Made by a program: the position numbers and the translations under genes. From Vibrio genomosp. F10 str. ZF-129 (GTDB taxonomy: Bacteria > Pseudomonadota > Gammaproteobacteria > Enterobacterales > Vibrionaceae), in assembly GCF_000287055.2 (NCBI RefSeq), contig NZ_AJYQ02000124.1:1-64000 (forward strand): a stretch of 64,000 nt of DNA, given 5' to 3'. The notes under the pieces were generated by a model. That model ran no database searches and was not told the origin of the DNA. It was given only the letters and a program-made list of their open reading frames with translations. Positions 48,771 through 59,257 of the stretch are shown one piece after another; position 1 is the first letter of the stretch, and each line of letters starts with the position of its first letter.

Positions 48771-48820
48771 CTAGTTGTAAGCCCCATCAGTTAATTTCGA
48801 GGCTTATTCGTATCATTCTG

Positions 48821-50104
48821 TTAACTCTGTACTCGGCGTAATACCGCTTTAAGCGCATCAAAGTCATCGGCCAGATCTTCTGACAACAATTCCATCGCTC
48901 CGTGCTTAGCTAAAGGCCCTGGGACATCAATATCGGTAGATAAGATCTCATCGACCACTTCTTTAAACTTAGCAGGGTGAGCGGTACACAAGAATAAGCC
49001 TGTTTCACCGTCTTGCAGCTGTTCACTTAAAACACGGTAAGCGATTGCACCATGCGGTTCACATAAATAGCCTTCGTTATGCAAATCACGGACAGACTCT
49101 GCACTTTGCTCATCAGTTACCATGCCTTTACCTAGCGTATCAAGACCCCAACCTTTTAATTGGCACAGCTCTTCGATACGTGGCCAGTTGTTGGGTTGAC
49201 TCACATCCATCGCATTTGACGTTGTTGCAACGGTTGGTTTTGGATCCCACTTACCCGTTTCTAAGTAACGTGGAACCGTATCATTCGCGTTGGTTGCAGC
49301 GATAAAGCGCTTAATTGGCAGGCCTAGTGCTTTGGCAAGTAGACCTGCTGTTAAATTACCAAAATTGCCACTAGGAACAGAAACCACCAAGTTTTCACGT
49401 TCTTGCTTACTCAGTTGAGAGGCTGCCTCAAAGTAATAACAAATCTGAGCCATTAAACGGCTAATATTAATAGAGTTCGCCGAGTTTAAACCAATATCTT
49501 CACGTAACTGAGCATCATCGAAAGACTGTTTTACAAGAGCCTGACAAGCATCAAAATCACCATCAATCGCCACAGTGTGAATATTTCCACCCAGGGTACA
49601 AAATAGCTTTTCTTGCAGTGGGCTGATCTTTCCTTTCGGATAAAGAATCACAACGTTAATGTCTTCCATACCATAAAAGGCATGGGCTACCGCAGCGCCA
49701 GTATCACCAGATGTGGCTGTTAAAATCGTGATTTTCCCGCCATTAGAGACTGCCGCAAGAGATTGAGCCATAAAACGGCCACCAAAATCTTTAAAGGCGA
49801 GTGTTGGTCCGTGAAATAGCTCTAGTGCATAAACACCCTCTTTCACTTGCTTAATCGGTGCAGGAAATTGAAACGCTTCTGCCACTAAGCCAGTCACCGT
49901 TTCTTTTGACAATTCATCACCAATGAGTGCTGACAAGATTTTTGCACTGCGAGACGTAAAATCTTCTGCTAGTAGCGCATCAATGTCGTCAAACTTAGGT
50001 AATTCTGATGGGAAAAATAGCCCTTGATTACGGCCTAGACCTTGGCGAACGGCTTGGCTAAAAGAGACTTGTTCATCATTTTCTTTGATGTTGTAGAGCT
50101 TCAT
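48821..50104 (-). CDS. thrC: Threonine synthase
   Basis: Last step of threonine synthesis: O-phosphohomoserine to threonine, with PLP. The 427-aa protein starts at the ATG 50104 ([19 protein letters not shown]), which overlaps the thrB stop as ATGA. The PLP lysine is in [14 protein letters not shown] and the phosphate loop in [26 protein letters not shown] is also intact. The frame is open upstream to 50149 inside thrB, which I ignore. Third gene of thrABC. Confidence 0.96.
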   Translation of the reverse strand: MKLYNIKENDEQVSFSQAVRQGLGRNQGLFFPSELPKFDDIDALLAEDFTSRSAKILSALIGDELSKETVTGLVAEAFQFPAPIKQVKEGVYALELFHGPTLAFKDFGGRFMAQSLAAVSNGGKITILTATSGDTGAAVAHAFYGMEDINVVILYPKGKISPLQEKLFCTLGGNIHTVAIDGDFDACQALVKQSFDDAQLREDIGLNSANSINISRLMAQICYYFEAASQLSKQERENLVVSVPSGNFGNLTAGLLAKALGLPIKRFIAATNANDTVPRYLETGKWDPKPTVATTSNAMDVSQPNNWPRIEELCQLKGWGLDTLGKGMVTDEQSAESVRDLHNEGYLCEPHGAIAYRVLSEQLQDGETGLFLCTAHPAKFKEVVDEILSTDIDVPGPLAKHGAMELLSEDLADDFDALKAVLRRVQS

Positions 50105-51069
50105 AGTGAACTTCCTGTAACGGTCGAGCCTTGCTTGTCTAAACGACAAACATGGACGAATCCTTCTTGATTTTGTACATAATTTTGTTCAAGCCAACGA
50201 GCAACTCGCTCAGCGACTTCTTTATCTTTACAAACACTAAATAGCGTTGGGCCACTACCAGAAATTCCGGTGGCTAGCGCCCCTGCTGACATTGCGTACT
50301 TTCTCGCGTCAGCAAAACCGGGGAGCAGTTTCTCACGATATGGTTCTGCGATCACGTCTTTGATCATTTTTGCCGCTAATTCAGGCTGACCAGAATGGCA
50401 AGCGTGAATAAAACCCGCTAAGTGTCGGCCATGAGCAATGATATCTTGACGACGATATTGAGAAGGCAGTATTTCACGCGCTTCAGCGGTAGAAACGGTA
50501 ATACCTGGATACGCCATCACCCAGTACCACTCATCAAAACATGGGACTTCCTGGCTAATGATACCTAGCTCTTCCAACATCAGTTGTAAGCCACCTAGAT
50601 AACATGGAGCCACGTTATCGTAGTGGATACCACCAGAGATCTTACCTTCCATCTCACCCATTAATGCTAACAGTTCGGTTTCATTTAATGGTTGCCCATG
50701 AAATCGGTTAAGAGCATCCAGAGCAGCAACGATTGAACACGCGCTAGAACCCAGCCCTGAGCCGATAGGCATGTTTTTTTCAAGCGTCATTTCTAACGGC
50801 TTAAGCTCAACATTCTTTTTGGCTAATTCACGAGCAAACACGACCCAGCAATCATAAACTATGTTGTCTTCCATGTTACTCGGCAACTTAGCAACAAAGC
50901 TTCCGGCTGTTTTTAAACTAAAAGGTTGGCTGCCACTTTTTACCAGCACTCTATCACCCAACAGAGTGCCATCAATTGGTGAGACCGCTGCGCCCAGAAC
51001 ATCAAAACCAACGCTCACGTTGCCTATCGAGGCAGGAGCATAAACCACTACATCCATCGAGTTACTCAT
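50101..51069 (-). CDS. thrB: Homoserine kinase
   Basis: Phosphorylates homoserine for ThrC. A GHMP kinase with [18 protein letters not shown] at its start, the phosphate loop [21 protein letters not shown] (about 91-111) and [14 protein letters not shown] near the end. I start it at the ATG 51069 (322 aa): AGGAG lies seven bases upstream and only two bases separate it from the thrA stop. An ATG at 51057 would fit the E. coli length better. Coupled to thrC by a four-base overlap. Confidence 0.95.
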   Translation of the reverse strand: MSNSMDVVVYAPASIGNVSVGFDVLGAAVSPIDGTLLGDRVLVKSGSQPFSLKTAGSFVAKLPSNMEDNIVYDCWVVFARELAKKNVELKPLEMTLEKNMPIGSGLGSSACSIVAALDALNRFHGQPLNETELLALMGEMEGKISGGIHYDNVAPCYLGGLQLMLEELGIISQEVPCFDEWYWVMAYPGITVSTAEAREILPSQYRRQDIIAHGRHLAGFIHACHSGQPELAAKMIKDVIAEPYREKLLPGFADARKYAMSAGALATGISGSGPTLFSVCKDKEVAERVARWLEQNYVQNQEGFVHVCRLDKQGSTVTGSSL

Positions 51070-51071
51070 GG

Positions 51072-53531
51072 TTATACTCCTAACTTCCAACCAAGGGTAC
51101 GCATAACATCAGAGAAAACCCCTGCTGCGGTTACTTCTGTGCCTGCACCATAGCCGCGAAGGACCAATGGAATAGGTTGATAATAGCGACTGTAAAATGC
51201 CAACGCATTTTCACCGTCTTTAATTTTGTACATTGGGTCATTTTCATCAACGGCAGCAATGCGAACCTTGCATTTCCCATCTTGAATTTCACCCACATAT
51301 CGCAATACCTTGCCTTCTTTAGCGGAATCAGCACAAAGCTGTTGGAAATAAGCATCAGCTTCTGGTAAGCGCGCCATAAACTCTTCAACACTGCCTGAAT
51401 CATCAAAGCCCGGTGGCAGCGCTTGATCAACAATCACATCTTCTAGCTCTAATGCCATACCCGCTTCACGAGCAAGAATGAGCAGTTTACGAGCCACATC
51501 CATACCGGAAAGATCGTCACGAGGGTCCGGTTCAGTAAAACCATTATCTTTGGCGATATTGGTCGCTTGGCTGAGGGTCATTCCTTCATCTAGCTTGCCG
51601 AAAATGTAAGAAAGCGATCCAGATAAGATACCGTTGAATTTTTCCAGTTCATCACCCGCAGAGATTAAGTTCTGCAAGTTCTCGATAACTGGAAGGCCGG
51701 CACCAACCGTTGTTTCATACATTAATTTACGACGGGAGCTACGGGCAACCTCACGCAATTGGTGATAATACGCCATGCTGGATGTATTGGCTTTCTTATT
51801 GGGTGTAACGACGTGGAAACCCGCTCCTAGGAAATCCGCATACTGGTTAGCAATCACTTCGCTGGACGTACAATCCACTAACACAGGGTTGATAATGTGG
51901 TTACGTTGCACCAAAGAAATAAGGCGCGCTAAGCTAAACTCTTCCGTGGTGTTTTGCATTAGGTCTCGCCAATGCTCCAAAGGTAAGCCCGCACTATCGA
52001 GCAACAAGCCCTTGCTATTGGCTAAGCCACACACGCGAATCACAATACCTTTATCAGCCAGTTTCGCTTGCTGACGCTGAATCTGATCCACTAATTCGCC
52101 ACCAACGCCACCGATACCGACAACGAAAACATCCAAGAAGTGCTTTGAATTAAACAGGTTCTCATGACACGCTTTAATCGCTTCCGCAATTTTGTCTTCA
52201 GGGATAACCGCAGAAATGGCTCGCTCAGAAGAACCTTGTGCGATAGCCACAATGTTGACATTAACTTCAGCCAGTGAAGCGAAGAACTGTGATGCAACAC
52301 CGCGAGAAGTACGCATGCCATCACCGACCAGTGTCACGATAGCGACATTATCCATGAATTCAACAGGCTCAAGTAAGCCATCTTTTAACTCAAGTTCAAA
52401 AGCATCGCTCAACACTTGTTTCGCGCGTAGCTTATCCACAGATTCAATACAAAAGCTGATACTGTATTCCGACGAGGATTGTGTAATAAGCACAATAGAC
52501 ACACCTGCTGATGACATGGCGCCAAAGACACGGCTTGCCATTCCAACCATGCCTTTCATACCAGGCCCTGAAACGTTAACCATCGTCAGGTCATTCAGCG
52601 TGGTGATCCCTTTGATTGCCAGGTTATCTTCGCCAGTATCTTGGCCAATTAACGTACCCGCACCTTGTGGGTTAAAGCTGTTTTTGATCAAACATGGTAT
52701 GTGAAATTGGGCAATCGGTGCGATGGTTTTAGGATGAAGTACTGACGCTCCAAAATACGACAGCTCCATCGCTTCTTGATAGCTCAATGATTTTAACAGG
52801 CGCGCATCGTCAACTAAGCGCGGGTCACAGTTGTAAACGCCATCTACATCTGTCCAAATCTCACAACAATCAGCACGTAAACAAGCCGCTAATACCGCAG
52901 CCGAATAGTCCGAACCATTACGCCCTAGAGTAACCAATTCACCTTTTTCATTACCCGCTGTAAAACCAGGCATGATATTCACATGGCCTTCTGGAAGAGG
53001 GGTTTGTTTAAAGTTCTGGGTTGAAACTTCCACATCGACCATGGCTTCAAGGTGGTCGCCTTTCGCAAAAAGATACTGGACAGGATCAATCAGACTCGCT
53101 GGTTGATTTTTCGCTTCAAGAACCGACTTCATCAATTGAATTGAAATTCGTTCGCCTTTACTGATAATGCGAGCATTCACATGGTTAGGGCACATGCCCA
53201 ATAAATTGATGCCATGAACGAACTGGCGTAATTGAGATAAAGAGGTTTTCATTTGCTCGTTAAAGCCTTTACCGCAAACATTAGGCAGTTCAGACTTAAT
53301 TTTCTCAAACAGCTCTTTAAAAGACGACTCAAGTTCTGAGATCTGTAAATCAGCTTCACCGTTTTGAAGAGCCGCTTCTATGACTGCGACTAACTTATTG
53401 GTTGTTTTACCTGGTGCCGACAGTACGACGGCCACTTCTTCTTGCTGTGCATTATTAGCGATGATATCCGCCGCTCTTAAAAAACGATCAGCATCCGCTA
53501 ATGATGAACCTCCAAACTTTAATACTCGCAT
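51072..53531 (-). CDS. thrA: Bifunctional aspartokinase I / homoserine dehydrogenase I
   Basis: Catalyses the first and third steps of threonine synthesis. The 819-aa fusion has the aspartokinase domain ([31 protein letters not shown]), two ACT-type regulatory regions near 310-460 for threonine feedback, and the homoserine dehydrogenase domain with the NAD loop [14 protein letters not shown] at about 467 and the KxxD block [17 protein letters not shown] and [15 protein letters not shown]. First gene of thrABC behind the thrL attenuator. Confidence 0.97.
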   Translation of the reverse strand: MRVLKFGGSSLADADRFLRAADIIANNAQQEEVAVVLSAPGKTTNKLVAVIEAALQNGEADLQISELESSFKELFEKIKSELPNVCGKGFNEQMKTSLSQLRQFVHGINLLGMCPNHVNARIISKGERISIQLMKSVLEAKNQPASLIDPVQYLFAKGDHLEAMVDVEVSTQNFKQTPLPEGHVNIMPGFTAGNEKGELVTLGRNGSDYSAAVLAACLRADCCEIWTDVDGVYNCDPRLVDDARLLKSLSYQEAMELSYFGASVLHPKTIAPIAQFHIPCLIKNSFNPQGAGTLIGQDTGEDNLAIKGITTLNDLTMVNVSGPGMKGMVGMASRVFGAMSSAGVSIVLITQSSSEYSISFCIESVDKLRAKQVLSDAFELELKDGLLEPVEFMDNVAIVTLVGDGMRTSRGVASQFFASLAEVNVNIVAIAQGSSERAISAVIPEDKIAEAIKACHENLFNSKHFLDVFVVGIGGVGGELVDQIQRQQAKLADKGIVIRVCGLANSKGLLLDSAGLPLEHWRDLMQNTTEEFSLARLISLVQRNHIINPVLVDCTSSEVIANQYADFLGAGFHVVTPNKKANTSSMAYYHQLREVARSSRRKLMYETTVGAGLPVIENLQNLISAGDELEKFNGILSGSLSYIFGKLDEGMTLSQATNIAKDNGFTEPDPRDDLSGMDVARKLLILAREAGMALELEDVIVDQALPPGFDDSGSVEEFMARLPEADAYFQQLCADSAKEGKVLRYVGEIQDGKCKVRIAAVDENDPMYKIKDGENALAFYSRYYQPIPLVLRGYGAGTEVTAAGVFSDVMRTLGWKLGV

Positions 53532-53562
53532 CCCTTCTCTCCAAAGTTTTTAAACTGATATA

Positions 53563-53600
53563 AAAAAAGGCCTGTATCTCGTTGGATACAGGCCTTTTTT
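53563..53600 (-). terminator. thr attenuator terminator
   Basis: AAAAAAGGCCTGTATC and GATACAGGCCTTTTTT form a 16-bp stem with a six-base loop, 15 bases after the thrL stop and 32 bases before thrA. On the minus strand it ends in a T-run. Stalling of the leader ribosome at Thr/Ile codons should prevent it from forming. Confidence 0.92.
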
Positions 53601-53614
53601 GAATTTCTTTTCGG

Positions 53615-53689
53615 TTAGCAGCCTGCCCCAACATTGGTCATGTCGGTAATAATAATGGTGGTCATTACTAGTGTGCGGGCATATAGCAT
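53615..53689 (-). CDS. thrL: thr operon leader peptide
   Basis: A 24-codon frame that starts MLYARTLVMTTIIITDMTN and ends VGAGC, compared with the E. coli leader ending TTGNGAG. It holds five threonine and three isoleucine codons, most of them in the block TTIIITDMT, so shortage of either charged tRNA would stall the ribosome and free thrABC from the terminator at 53563-53600. An AGAG element lies before the ATG. Too short for ordinary gene calling. Confidence 0.9.
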   Translation of the reverse strand: MLYARTLVMTTIIITDMTNVGAGC

Positions 53690-53947
53690 AGAAATTTCTC
53701 TAACCTCGTGTCTCATTAACTATACGTTTACCTTATTTAGGCTCATATAGTCAACGAAAAGTTGGTTTTTTTAACTTTTCACGCTAATTACCTTGTTTAT
53801 TTTGCTGTAATGCAATCGTTTACGGCTAAATATCAAAAATGAAGGTTTTAATAACTAATTACTATATAGAAGGGCTGACAGTTGGTTAGATTTTGTGCTT
53901 TACTTAGGCTTAAACAAAAATAACAAAGTACGGCAAAGGAGTGGCCC

Positions 53948-54400
53948 ATGAAGATACTATTCAGTCTTATCATGCTGACGTTCAGTTCTTATGTCGTCGC
54001 GTCTCCACTGCCCCCACTTTCTAATGCGACCTCTTCTCCCCATCGACTTTTTGTGACCAGTGAGCAAGGCTCAAACCAATTCGATTCATGGAAAGTTGAC
54101 ACCGGTTACTCGTACAGCCTTTTCGATAACATTGATTTGTACGTCGGTACTCGTATAAACAATGCAGACAGTGATGGCAATGGGTTGTTAAGTGGTGTTA
54201 GTTATCAATTGACCAATCGAGTTTCTGTAAAAAGCTCTCTTCATTCTTATTCCGAAGTCGTCAATGACACGAAATCTGGTGCGCTTTCGGCAGAGGTCTC
54301 TAGCCGAATGAAGTTAACTGAGAATATCGATTTACACGCCACTCTCGATTATCAAGAGTGGCAACAAGGTATTGAGTTAGGGTTTGGATTTCGCTTTTAA
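53948..54400 (+). CDS. Secreted beta-strand-rich small protein
   Basis: A 150-aa protein with a clear signal peptide (MKILFSLIMLTFSSYVVAS, cleavage after about residue 19). The mature part alternates polar and hydrophobic residues, with strands such as SWKVDTGYSYSLFDNIDLYVGTRI and IELGFGFRF, and ends in phenylalanine, as outer-membrane barrels do. It is short for a barrel (about six to eight strands). I do not recognise it by name. AAAGGAG precedes the ATG. Isolated between the thr leader and rraA. Confidence 0.7.
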   Translation: MKILFSLIMLTFSSYVVASPLPPLSNATSSPHRLFVTSEQGSNQFDSWKVDTGYSYSLFDNIDLYVGTRINNADSDGNGLLSGVSYQLTNRVSVKSSLHSYSEVVNDTKSGALSAEVSSRMKLTENIDLHATLDYQEWQQGIELGFGFRF

Positions 54401-54526
54401 ACCTCAATATACGAATAATCCCGCCTCCCTTCAGTTAAAGAATCAACCCTCAGAGATACCAACGACTTACTAGTACCCGATTAATAGGGAGTAGTCGTGG
54501 CGGTCAGCTTCATCCCAAAGCCGATA

Positions 54527-55015
54527 TTATGATGATTCGATCAGCTTCTCTTTTGATGTAATAACACCATTCCAATCCGAGTAGATGTAATCACCAGGTT
54601 GAATCATCTGGTTCTGTATCGATAACGTTACGTTGACATCGCCCGCCCCTCTTTTCTCTGTTTTAAACGGACATGCACCTAACGCTTTGATGCCGAGATC
54701 CATTTGAGATAGTTGAGCAACATCCCTTACCGCACCAAAAATGATCACCCCTTCCCAACCATTTTCAATGGCGAGAATGGCGACCTGATCACCCATCAGT
54801 GCTTTTCGACAAGAATGGCTGCCATCAACAACCAGTACTTTCCCTTTGCCGTTTGTCGCCAAAACATCTCGAACTTTCGAATTGTCGTGATAACAACGTA
54901 CCGTTTCAATTTGGCCAAAAAAAGCATCTCTTAAACCAAAGTTTTGTAAGGGCTGCTCAATGAGAGTCACCTTATCTTCATACTGGTCACAAATATCCGG
55001 TGTTATATCGTTCAT
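54527..55015 (-). CDS. rraA: Ribonuclease E activity regulator RraA
   Basis: RraA binds RNase E and lowers mRNA decay. The 162-aa protein carries the family blocks [23 protein letters not shown] and [27 protein letters not shown], then ending [13 protein letters not shown]. It has the trimer-forming fold related to methyltransferase-like proteins but no enzyme activity known. GGAGG-type site (GAGGAAC) precedes the ATG. Its neighbour arcA is divergent across 476 bases. Confidence 0.93.
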   Translation of the reverse strand: MNDITPDICDQYEDKVTLIEQPLQNFGLRDAFFGQIETVRCYHDNSKVRDVLATNGKGKVLVVDGSHSCRKALMGDQVAILAIENGWEGVIIFGAVRDVAQLSQMDLGIKALGACPFKTEKRGAGDVNVTLSIQNQMIQPGDYIYSDWNGVITSKEKLIESS

Positions 55016-55491
55016 AGTTCCTCCATGATTAATGTTAATCCTTTGCTGCTTACTAGGACGATGGCTTGGTCAAGTCTTCCTCCTGAAGTAAGGGTAACCT
55101 TGTTTAATTCCGATGTGCATCTTGGCAGAAAGACAAAAAGACAGTATCAAATGCACACTTAGATGCATAATAAGCTTAACAACTAAACCCCATTACTATT
55201 ATTATTTGTTACATTTGAACTCTTGATGTAAATCAACAAAACTCAAGGAATTAACATTCAGTCATTGTTAGCATGCTGTTAAAAATATAAAATCTGCGGC
55301 ATAGACTAATAGAGTTAACAGAAGGGATAAGGAAATTCTACCCACAAATTGTGGCACTAAGGATAGTCGGCAACGGTAGTATTATTTTTAATAACTTTAG
55401 TTTATTATTAAAAATTAATTAACCAAATGTAATTTTTTTGCCTAGTATTTAACCTATTAGCACAATTTTATCACAAGTTTAGGTACCGACA
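55016..55491. other. rraA-arcA intergenic region
   Basis: 476 AT-rich bases forming the long arcA leader. A perfect FNR box is at 55223-55236. No gene or terminator is visible. Confidence 0.65.
55223..55236 (+). promoter_or_regulatory. Perfect FNR box upstream of arcA
   Basis: TTGATGTAAATCAA matches TTGAT-N4-ATCAA exactly, 256 bases before the arcA start codon. FNR activates arcA in E. coli, so the same wiring is likely here, with a long leader. Confidence 0.8.
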
Positions 55492-56208
55492 ATGCAAACC
55501 CCGCAGATCCTTATCGTTGAAGATGAACAAGTAACTCGTAACACTCTTAAGAGTATTTTTGAAGCAGAGGGATACGCTGTTTTTGAAGCCAGTGACGGTG
55601 AAGAGATGCACCAAGTTCTGTCTGATAATCAAGTTAACTTGGTTATTATGGACATTAACCTTCCAGGCAAAAATGGACTTTTACTTGCTAGAGAACTGCG
55701 TGAACAAGCAAACGTAGCGTTGATGTTTCTAACCGGACGAGACAATGAAGTTGATAAGATTTTAGGTCTTGAAATTGGTGCTGATGATTACATTACAAAA
55801 CCTTTTAACCCTAGAGAGCTAACAATACGTGCTCGTAACCTTTTAAGCCGCTCAATGAACGCTAGCGATGTGCACGAAGAAAAGCGCAGTGTAGAAAAAT
55901 ATGAGTTTAACGGTTGGGTACTCGACATTAACAGTCGCTCTCTAGTGAGCCCAAGTGGCGACGGCTACAAGCTTCCACGCTCTGAGTTCCGTGCGCTTCT
56001 TCACTTCTGTGAAAATCCGGGTAAGATTCAAACTCGTGCAGATTTGCTAAAGAAAATGACTGGACGCGAATTAAAGCCGCACGATCGTACAGTTGACGTA
56101 ACGATCAGACGTATTCGTAAACACTTCGAATCTGTTTCTGGTACGCCAGAGATCATTGCCACGATTCACGGTGAAGGTTACCGTTTCTGTGGTGACTTAG
56201 ACGAATAA
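55492..56208 (+). CDS. arcA: Response regulator ArcA
   Basis: Aerobic/anaerobic respiration regulator, phosphorylated by ArcB. The 238-aa protein has a receiver domain (1-125) with the phosphate-accepting Asp54 in VIMDINLPG, acidic pocket ED at 10-11 and Lys near 103 ([10 protein letters not shown]), then an OmpR-type winged helix (about 135-235) with [17 protein letters not shown]. Length matches E. coli ArcA (238 aa). A terminator follows at once. arcB lies convergent 560 bases on. Confidence 0.97.
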   Translation: MQTPQILIVEDEQVTRNTLKSIFEAEGYAVFEASDGEEMHQVLSDNQVNLVIMDINLPGKNGLLLARELREQANVALMFLTGRDNEVDKILGLEIGADDYITKPFNPRELTIRARNLLSRSMNASDVHEEKRSVEKYEFNGWVLDINSRSLVSPSGDGYKLPRSEFRALLHFCENPGKIQTRADLLKKMTGRELKPHDRTVDVTIRRIRKHFESVSGTPEIIATIHGEGYRFCGDLDE

Positions 56209-56235
56209 TCGTCATTTAAGTACATCAATGACAAG

Positions 56236-56263
56236 AAAGGCTTGCTATCGATAGCAAGCCTTT
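56236..56263. terminator. Terminator after arcA
   Basis: AAAGGCTTGCTAT and ATAGCAAGCCTTT form a 13-bp stem with a two-base loop and a T-run; the A/T flanks also suit the convergent lipoprotein gene. Confidence 0.9.
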
Positions 56264-56309
56264 TTATTACCAATTTGTCACGTTCAGATTACAACATTCG
56301 ACACTCAAC

Positions 56310-56765
56310 TTAATGAACCATATCAATGTTCACATCACGTTCAACCAACCACTGCTCTTGACCGTCGCTACTGAGTTGCAATGCCACATCAACAGGAAGC
56401 CCTGGATTAACAGGCAACTGCCAGACAAATGCGATCTCCCACTGATTCGAGTTATGAGTACGAATATCAAACTCTTCACTGCTGATCAGCCACTCTTCGC
56501 CGCCCTGTTTAATCGAAACACGATTAATATCTAACTCAGCGGGTAACTCGCCTTGAGATTCAATATAAATGGCAGCATGCAAATTCTCCTCTGACTGAGA
56601 TGATTCACCGATTGTTGGCATTCTATCTACCCAAAGTGAGCTTTTTAACTCAATCTGTGTTTGCGCAACGACCGTGGTGCTGCTTTCTTGCCAATTCACT
56701 TCCGTATTTTGACACCCGCCTAGCACTGTCAGTGCCAGAGATATCAATGCGATTTTTTTCATCAT
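56310..56765 (-). CDS. Putative lipoprotein downstream of arcB
   Basis: The 151-aa protein from the ATG at 56765 has a lipoprotein signal, MMKKIALISLALTVLGGC, with the lipobox cysteine at residue 18. The rest looks like a beta-sandwich domain (ELDINRVSIKQGGEEWLISSEEFDI...). I do not know its function. AAGG lies eight bases before the start. Only five bases separate it from the arcB stop, so it is cotranscribed with arcB and may be part of an envelope function coupled to it. A longer frame to 56789 overlaps arcB. Confidence 0.75.
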   Translation of the reverse strand: MMKKIALISLALTVLGGCQNTEVNWQESSTTVVAQTQIELKSSLWVDRMPTIGESSQSEENLHAAIYIESQGELPAELDINRVSIKQGGEEWLISSEEFDIRTHNSNQWEIAFVWQLPVNPGLPVDVALQLSSDGQEQWLVERDVNIDMVH

Positions 56766-56770
56766 AATTA

Positions 56771-59116
56771 TTACCTTTGAGCTAACCATTCTTTTAATAT
56801 CTTAATATCATGCTGATATTCATTTTTAATCTCTTCTACCCAGTCAGAAATGTTCTCCCACCAAGTCACCCTTTCTGGTGATTGCGCTTTTTGCGCGATA
56901 CTTTGAATGCGTTTCAAACCAATGGAGCCAGCGGCGCCTTTTATTTTATGGGCCTCAGAGACAATTCGGTCTTGGTCTTTTGCAATCATGTTTGAATCGA
57001 GAATTTCAATATAGCCAGGCATCATCTCTTCAAACATTTCAATGCTATCAATAACTGGCTTGATCCCCACGATATCGACATAGGATTCTAACATCGTGAG
57101 ATCGAGTAAAGTGCTGTAAGTATCGTCTGATACGACGCTTTCTTTAATCGGCTCAGAAGCCGCTGCATCACTCAATGAACATTCTGCCTGACACAACCGA
57201 GCAATGACATCTTGAATCGCTAACACGGAAAGTGGCTTACTCAATGCCTCATCCATGCCTTTGTCTAAGTATTCCTTCTTATTCTTCAATACATTTGCTG
57301 TTAGGGCGACTAAAGGCGGTAAATCATCGTAAGTTTGTCGGTATGACTGAGCCACATCAAACCCCGTCATATCGGGCAATTGAATATCCAGTAAAACCAA
57401 ATCAAAATACTCCGGATTGAAAGTATCAATGGCTTCTTCCCCTGTCATGGCTACCGTCACTTGATGCCCAAGGCTTTCTAGCAATGAGCGGGCAACGGTG
57501 ACATTTAACTCAATGTCTTCAACCATAAAGATATTCAGGCCAGGCTGCACAACAGGTATGGCTTTATCTGTCGTTGAACCCTCAGCAAGAGGCACCGTCA
57601 TCGTCACAGTAAATGTGGTACCAAACCCTTCCTCACTCGATACCGATATATCGCCATTCATCATTTTAATCAGCTGTTTTGAAACCGATAAACCAATCCC
57701 TGTCCCTACTGCATGAAGATTATCCTTGCCCGACTTCACCTGATAATACATAGCGAATATTTTATCCAGTTCGCTCTCTGCAATGCCGATTCCCGTATCT
57801 TCAATCTCAATAACAATGTCAGCGTGCTCATCATAGCTTTCCGCGCTGACCGTCATCACGACGCCACCTTCTTTGGTAAACTTCATCGCATTGCTAATGA
57901 GATTCCAAAGTACTTGCCGTAATCGTGTGCCATCGACTTGAATCGTCGAAGGGAGGGCACTTAATCTTTCCAGATCAAACCGAAGGCCCTTTTGTTCAGC
58001 CATAAGCGCAGAGATGCTTTCTATTTCAGCGATGAACTCTTCAAAATGAAGTGGCGTTGGCAGTAACTCTAATTTTCGGCGGTCAAACTTATCCATATCG
58101 ATAATATCGCTGAAAATATGGCCCAGTGTTATCGCACTCACATTGATTGTTTGCATGTAATTGCGTTGCTCTTTGTCTAATTGACTGTCTAGCAACATGC
58201 GACTTAACCCCACAATACCGTTGAGTGGTGTGCGGAGTTCATGGCTAATGGTTGAAATGAACGTGGTTTTATCTCGGCTCGCTTTCTCTAATGACTCTTC
58301 ATGCTGTTTACGTTCGGTAATATCACGGCCAAATCCCACCAAACCTAAATGCGCGCCCTCTTTGCTATAAAAAGGCACTTTTCTCAATTCAAAGTAATTT
58401 TTTCTGCCATCGGGGTATTCCAGCCATTGTTCATAAGTGATCGCTTGATTATCAAGAAATACTTTCTGGTCGGTATCAATGATCTGTTCTGCTATCTCTT
58501 TGCTATATACGTCTCTTGGTGATAATCCAACCAACTCACTTTCTCTTTTACCGGTGAGCTCTTCCATCGCACGATTACAACCCGAGAATATGCCATCAGC
58601 ATTACGATAATAAATCAAGTCAGGGGAAGCATCGATAAACGATCGCAATAACGCCGTTCGCTCAGCCAGTTCTACTTGGGTTTTTTCTCGCTGATACACT
58701 TCATTTTCAAGATCATTGATCGCTTCTTTTCTCGCTTCTTCCGCTTTTATACGCTCTTCTATTTGTAAATTTAATTTTGCTATATTTTGTTGAAGGCGAA
58801 GGTTTAACTCTTGATCTCGAGAGCGCATATCTTTCAATTTTGACACCAATTTTGACAACCGCTGGCGAGACTCTTCCAACTGATCAACCACAACAGAAAG
58901 AAAGTAAACAGCCCATGGTGTGATGATCAACCCGAAAAATACCGAACGAACGATATCGATATCGTCAACATGACCACTTAAGGCCAAAGTGATTCCGACT
59001 TGAACTACAACGGCAAGAGCAACAAGAGCCATGGCGAGTAAGATAGAGAAACGGAGGATACCAAGCTTAACGAGAAGATCGACATAATACTGGGCGAGGT
59101 TTTTTATGGGTTTCAT
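56771..59116 (-). CDS. arcB: Hybrid sensor kinase ArcB
   Basis: Membrane sensor that reads the quinone pool and phosphorylates ArcA. Starting at the ATG 59116 (GGAAG site six bases before) gives 781 aa and puts the phosphoryl histidine at H292 (STISHELRTPLNG), the same number as E. coli. Two membrane helices at 23-46 and 57-77, a coiled coil, a PAS domain (about 153-270), kinase domain, receiver (VLLDIQLPDMTG) and HPt (AHKIKGAAGS) all are present. Of the two E. coli redox cysteines, C180 is kept (FSGCNRAM) but 241 is Tyr (GRKNYFELRK). Confidence 0.95.
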   Translation of the reverse strand: MKPIKNLAQYYVDLLVKLGILRFSILLAMALVALAVVVQVGITLALSGHVDDIDIVRSVFFGLIITPWAVYFLSVVVDQLEESRQRLSKLVSKLKDMRSRDQELNLRLQQNIAKLNLQIEERIKAEEARKEAINDLENEVYQREKTQVELAERTALLRSFIDASPDLIYYRNADGIFSGCNRAMEELTGKRESELVGLSPRDVYSKEIAEQIIDTDQKVFLDNQAITYEQWLEYPDGRKNYFELRKVPFYSKEGAHLGLVGFGRDITERKQHEESLEKASRDKTTFISTISHELRTPLNGIVGLSRMLLDSQLDKEQRNYMQTINVSAITLGHIFSDIIDMDKFDRRKLELLPTPLHFEEFIAEIESISALMAEQKGLRFDLERLSALPSTIQVDGTRLRQVLWNLISNAMKFTKEGGVVMTVSAESYDEHADIVIEIEDTGIGIAESELDKIFAMYYQVKSGKDNLHAVGTGIGLSVSKQLIKMMNGDISVSSEEGFGTTFTVTMTVPLAEGSTTDKAIPVVQPGLNIFMVEDIELNVTVARSLLESLGHQVTVAMTGEEAIDTFNPEYFDLVLLDIQLPDMTGFDVAQSYRQTYDDLPPLVALTANVLKNKKEYLDKGMDEALSKPLSVLAIQDVIARLCQAECSLSDAAASEPIKESVVSDDTYSTLLDLTMLESYVDIVGIKPVIDSIEMFEEMMPGYIEILDSNMIAKDQDRIVSEAHKIKGAAGSIGLKRIQSIAQKAQSPERVTWWENISDWVEEIKNEYQHDIKILKEWLAQR

Positions 59117-59194
59117 CATAGGCTTCCACATTAAATAGGCATTCAGTTTACTCTTTTTAGCCTAGATAGGTAAGCTAACCTCATCACAGCAAAA

Positions 59195-59241
59195 AGAACC
59201 TAACTGCATAAAATAAATCTTAGTTTATGCAGTTAGGTTCT
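59195..59241 (-). terminator. Very long terminator after yhcC
   Basis: AGAACCTAACTGCATAAA and its exact complement form an 18-bp stem with an 11-base loop, and the minus strand continues TTTT. It separates yhcC from arcB. Confidence 0.9.
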
Positions 59242-59257
59242 GTTTCATAACGCGGAT

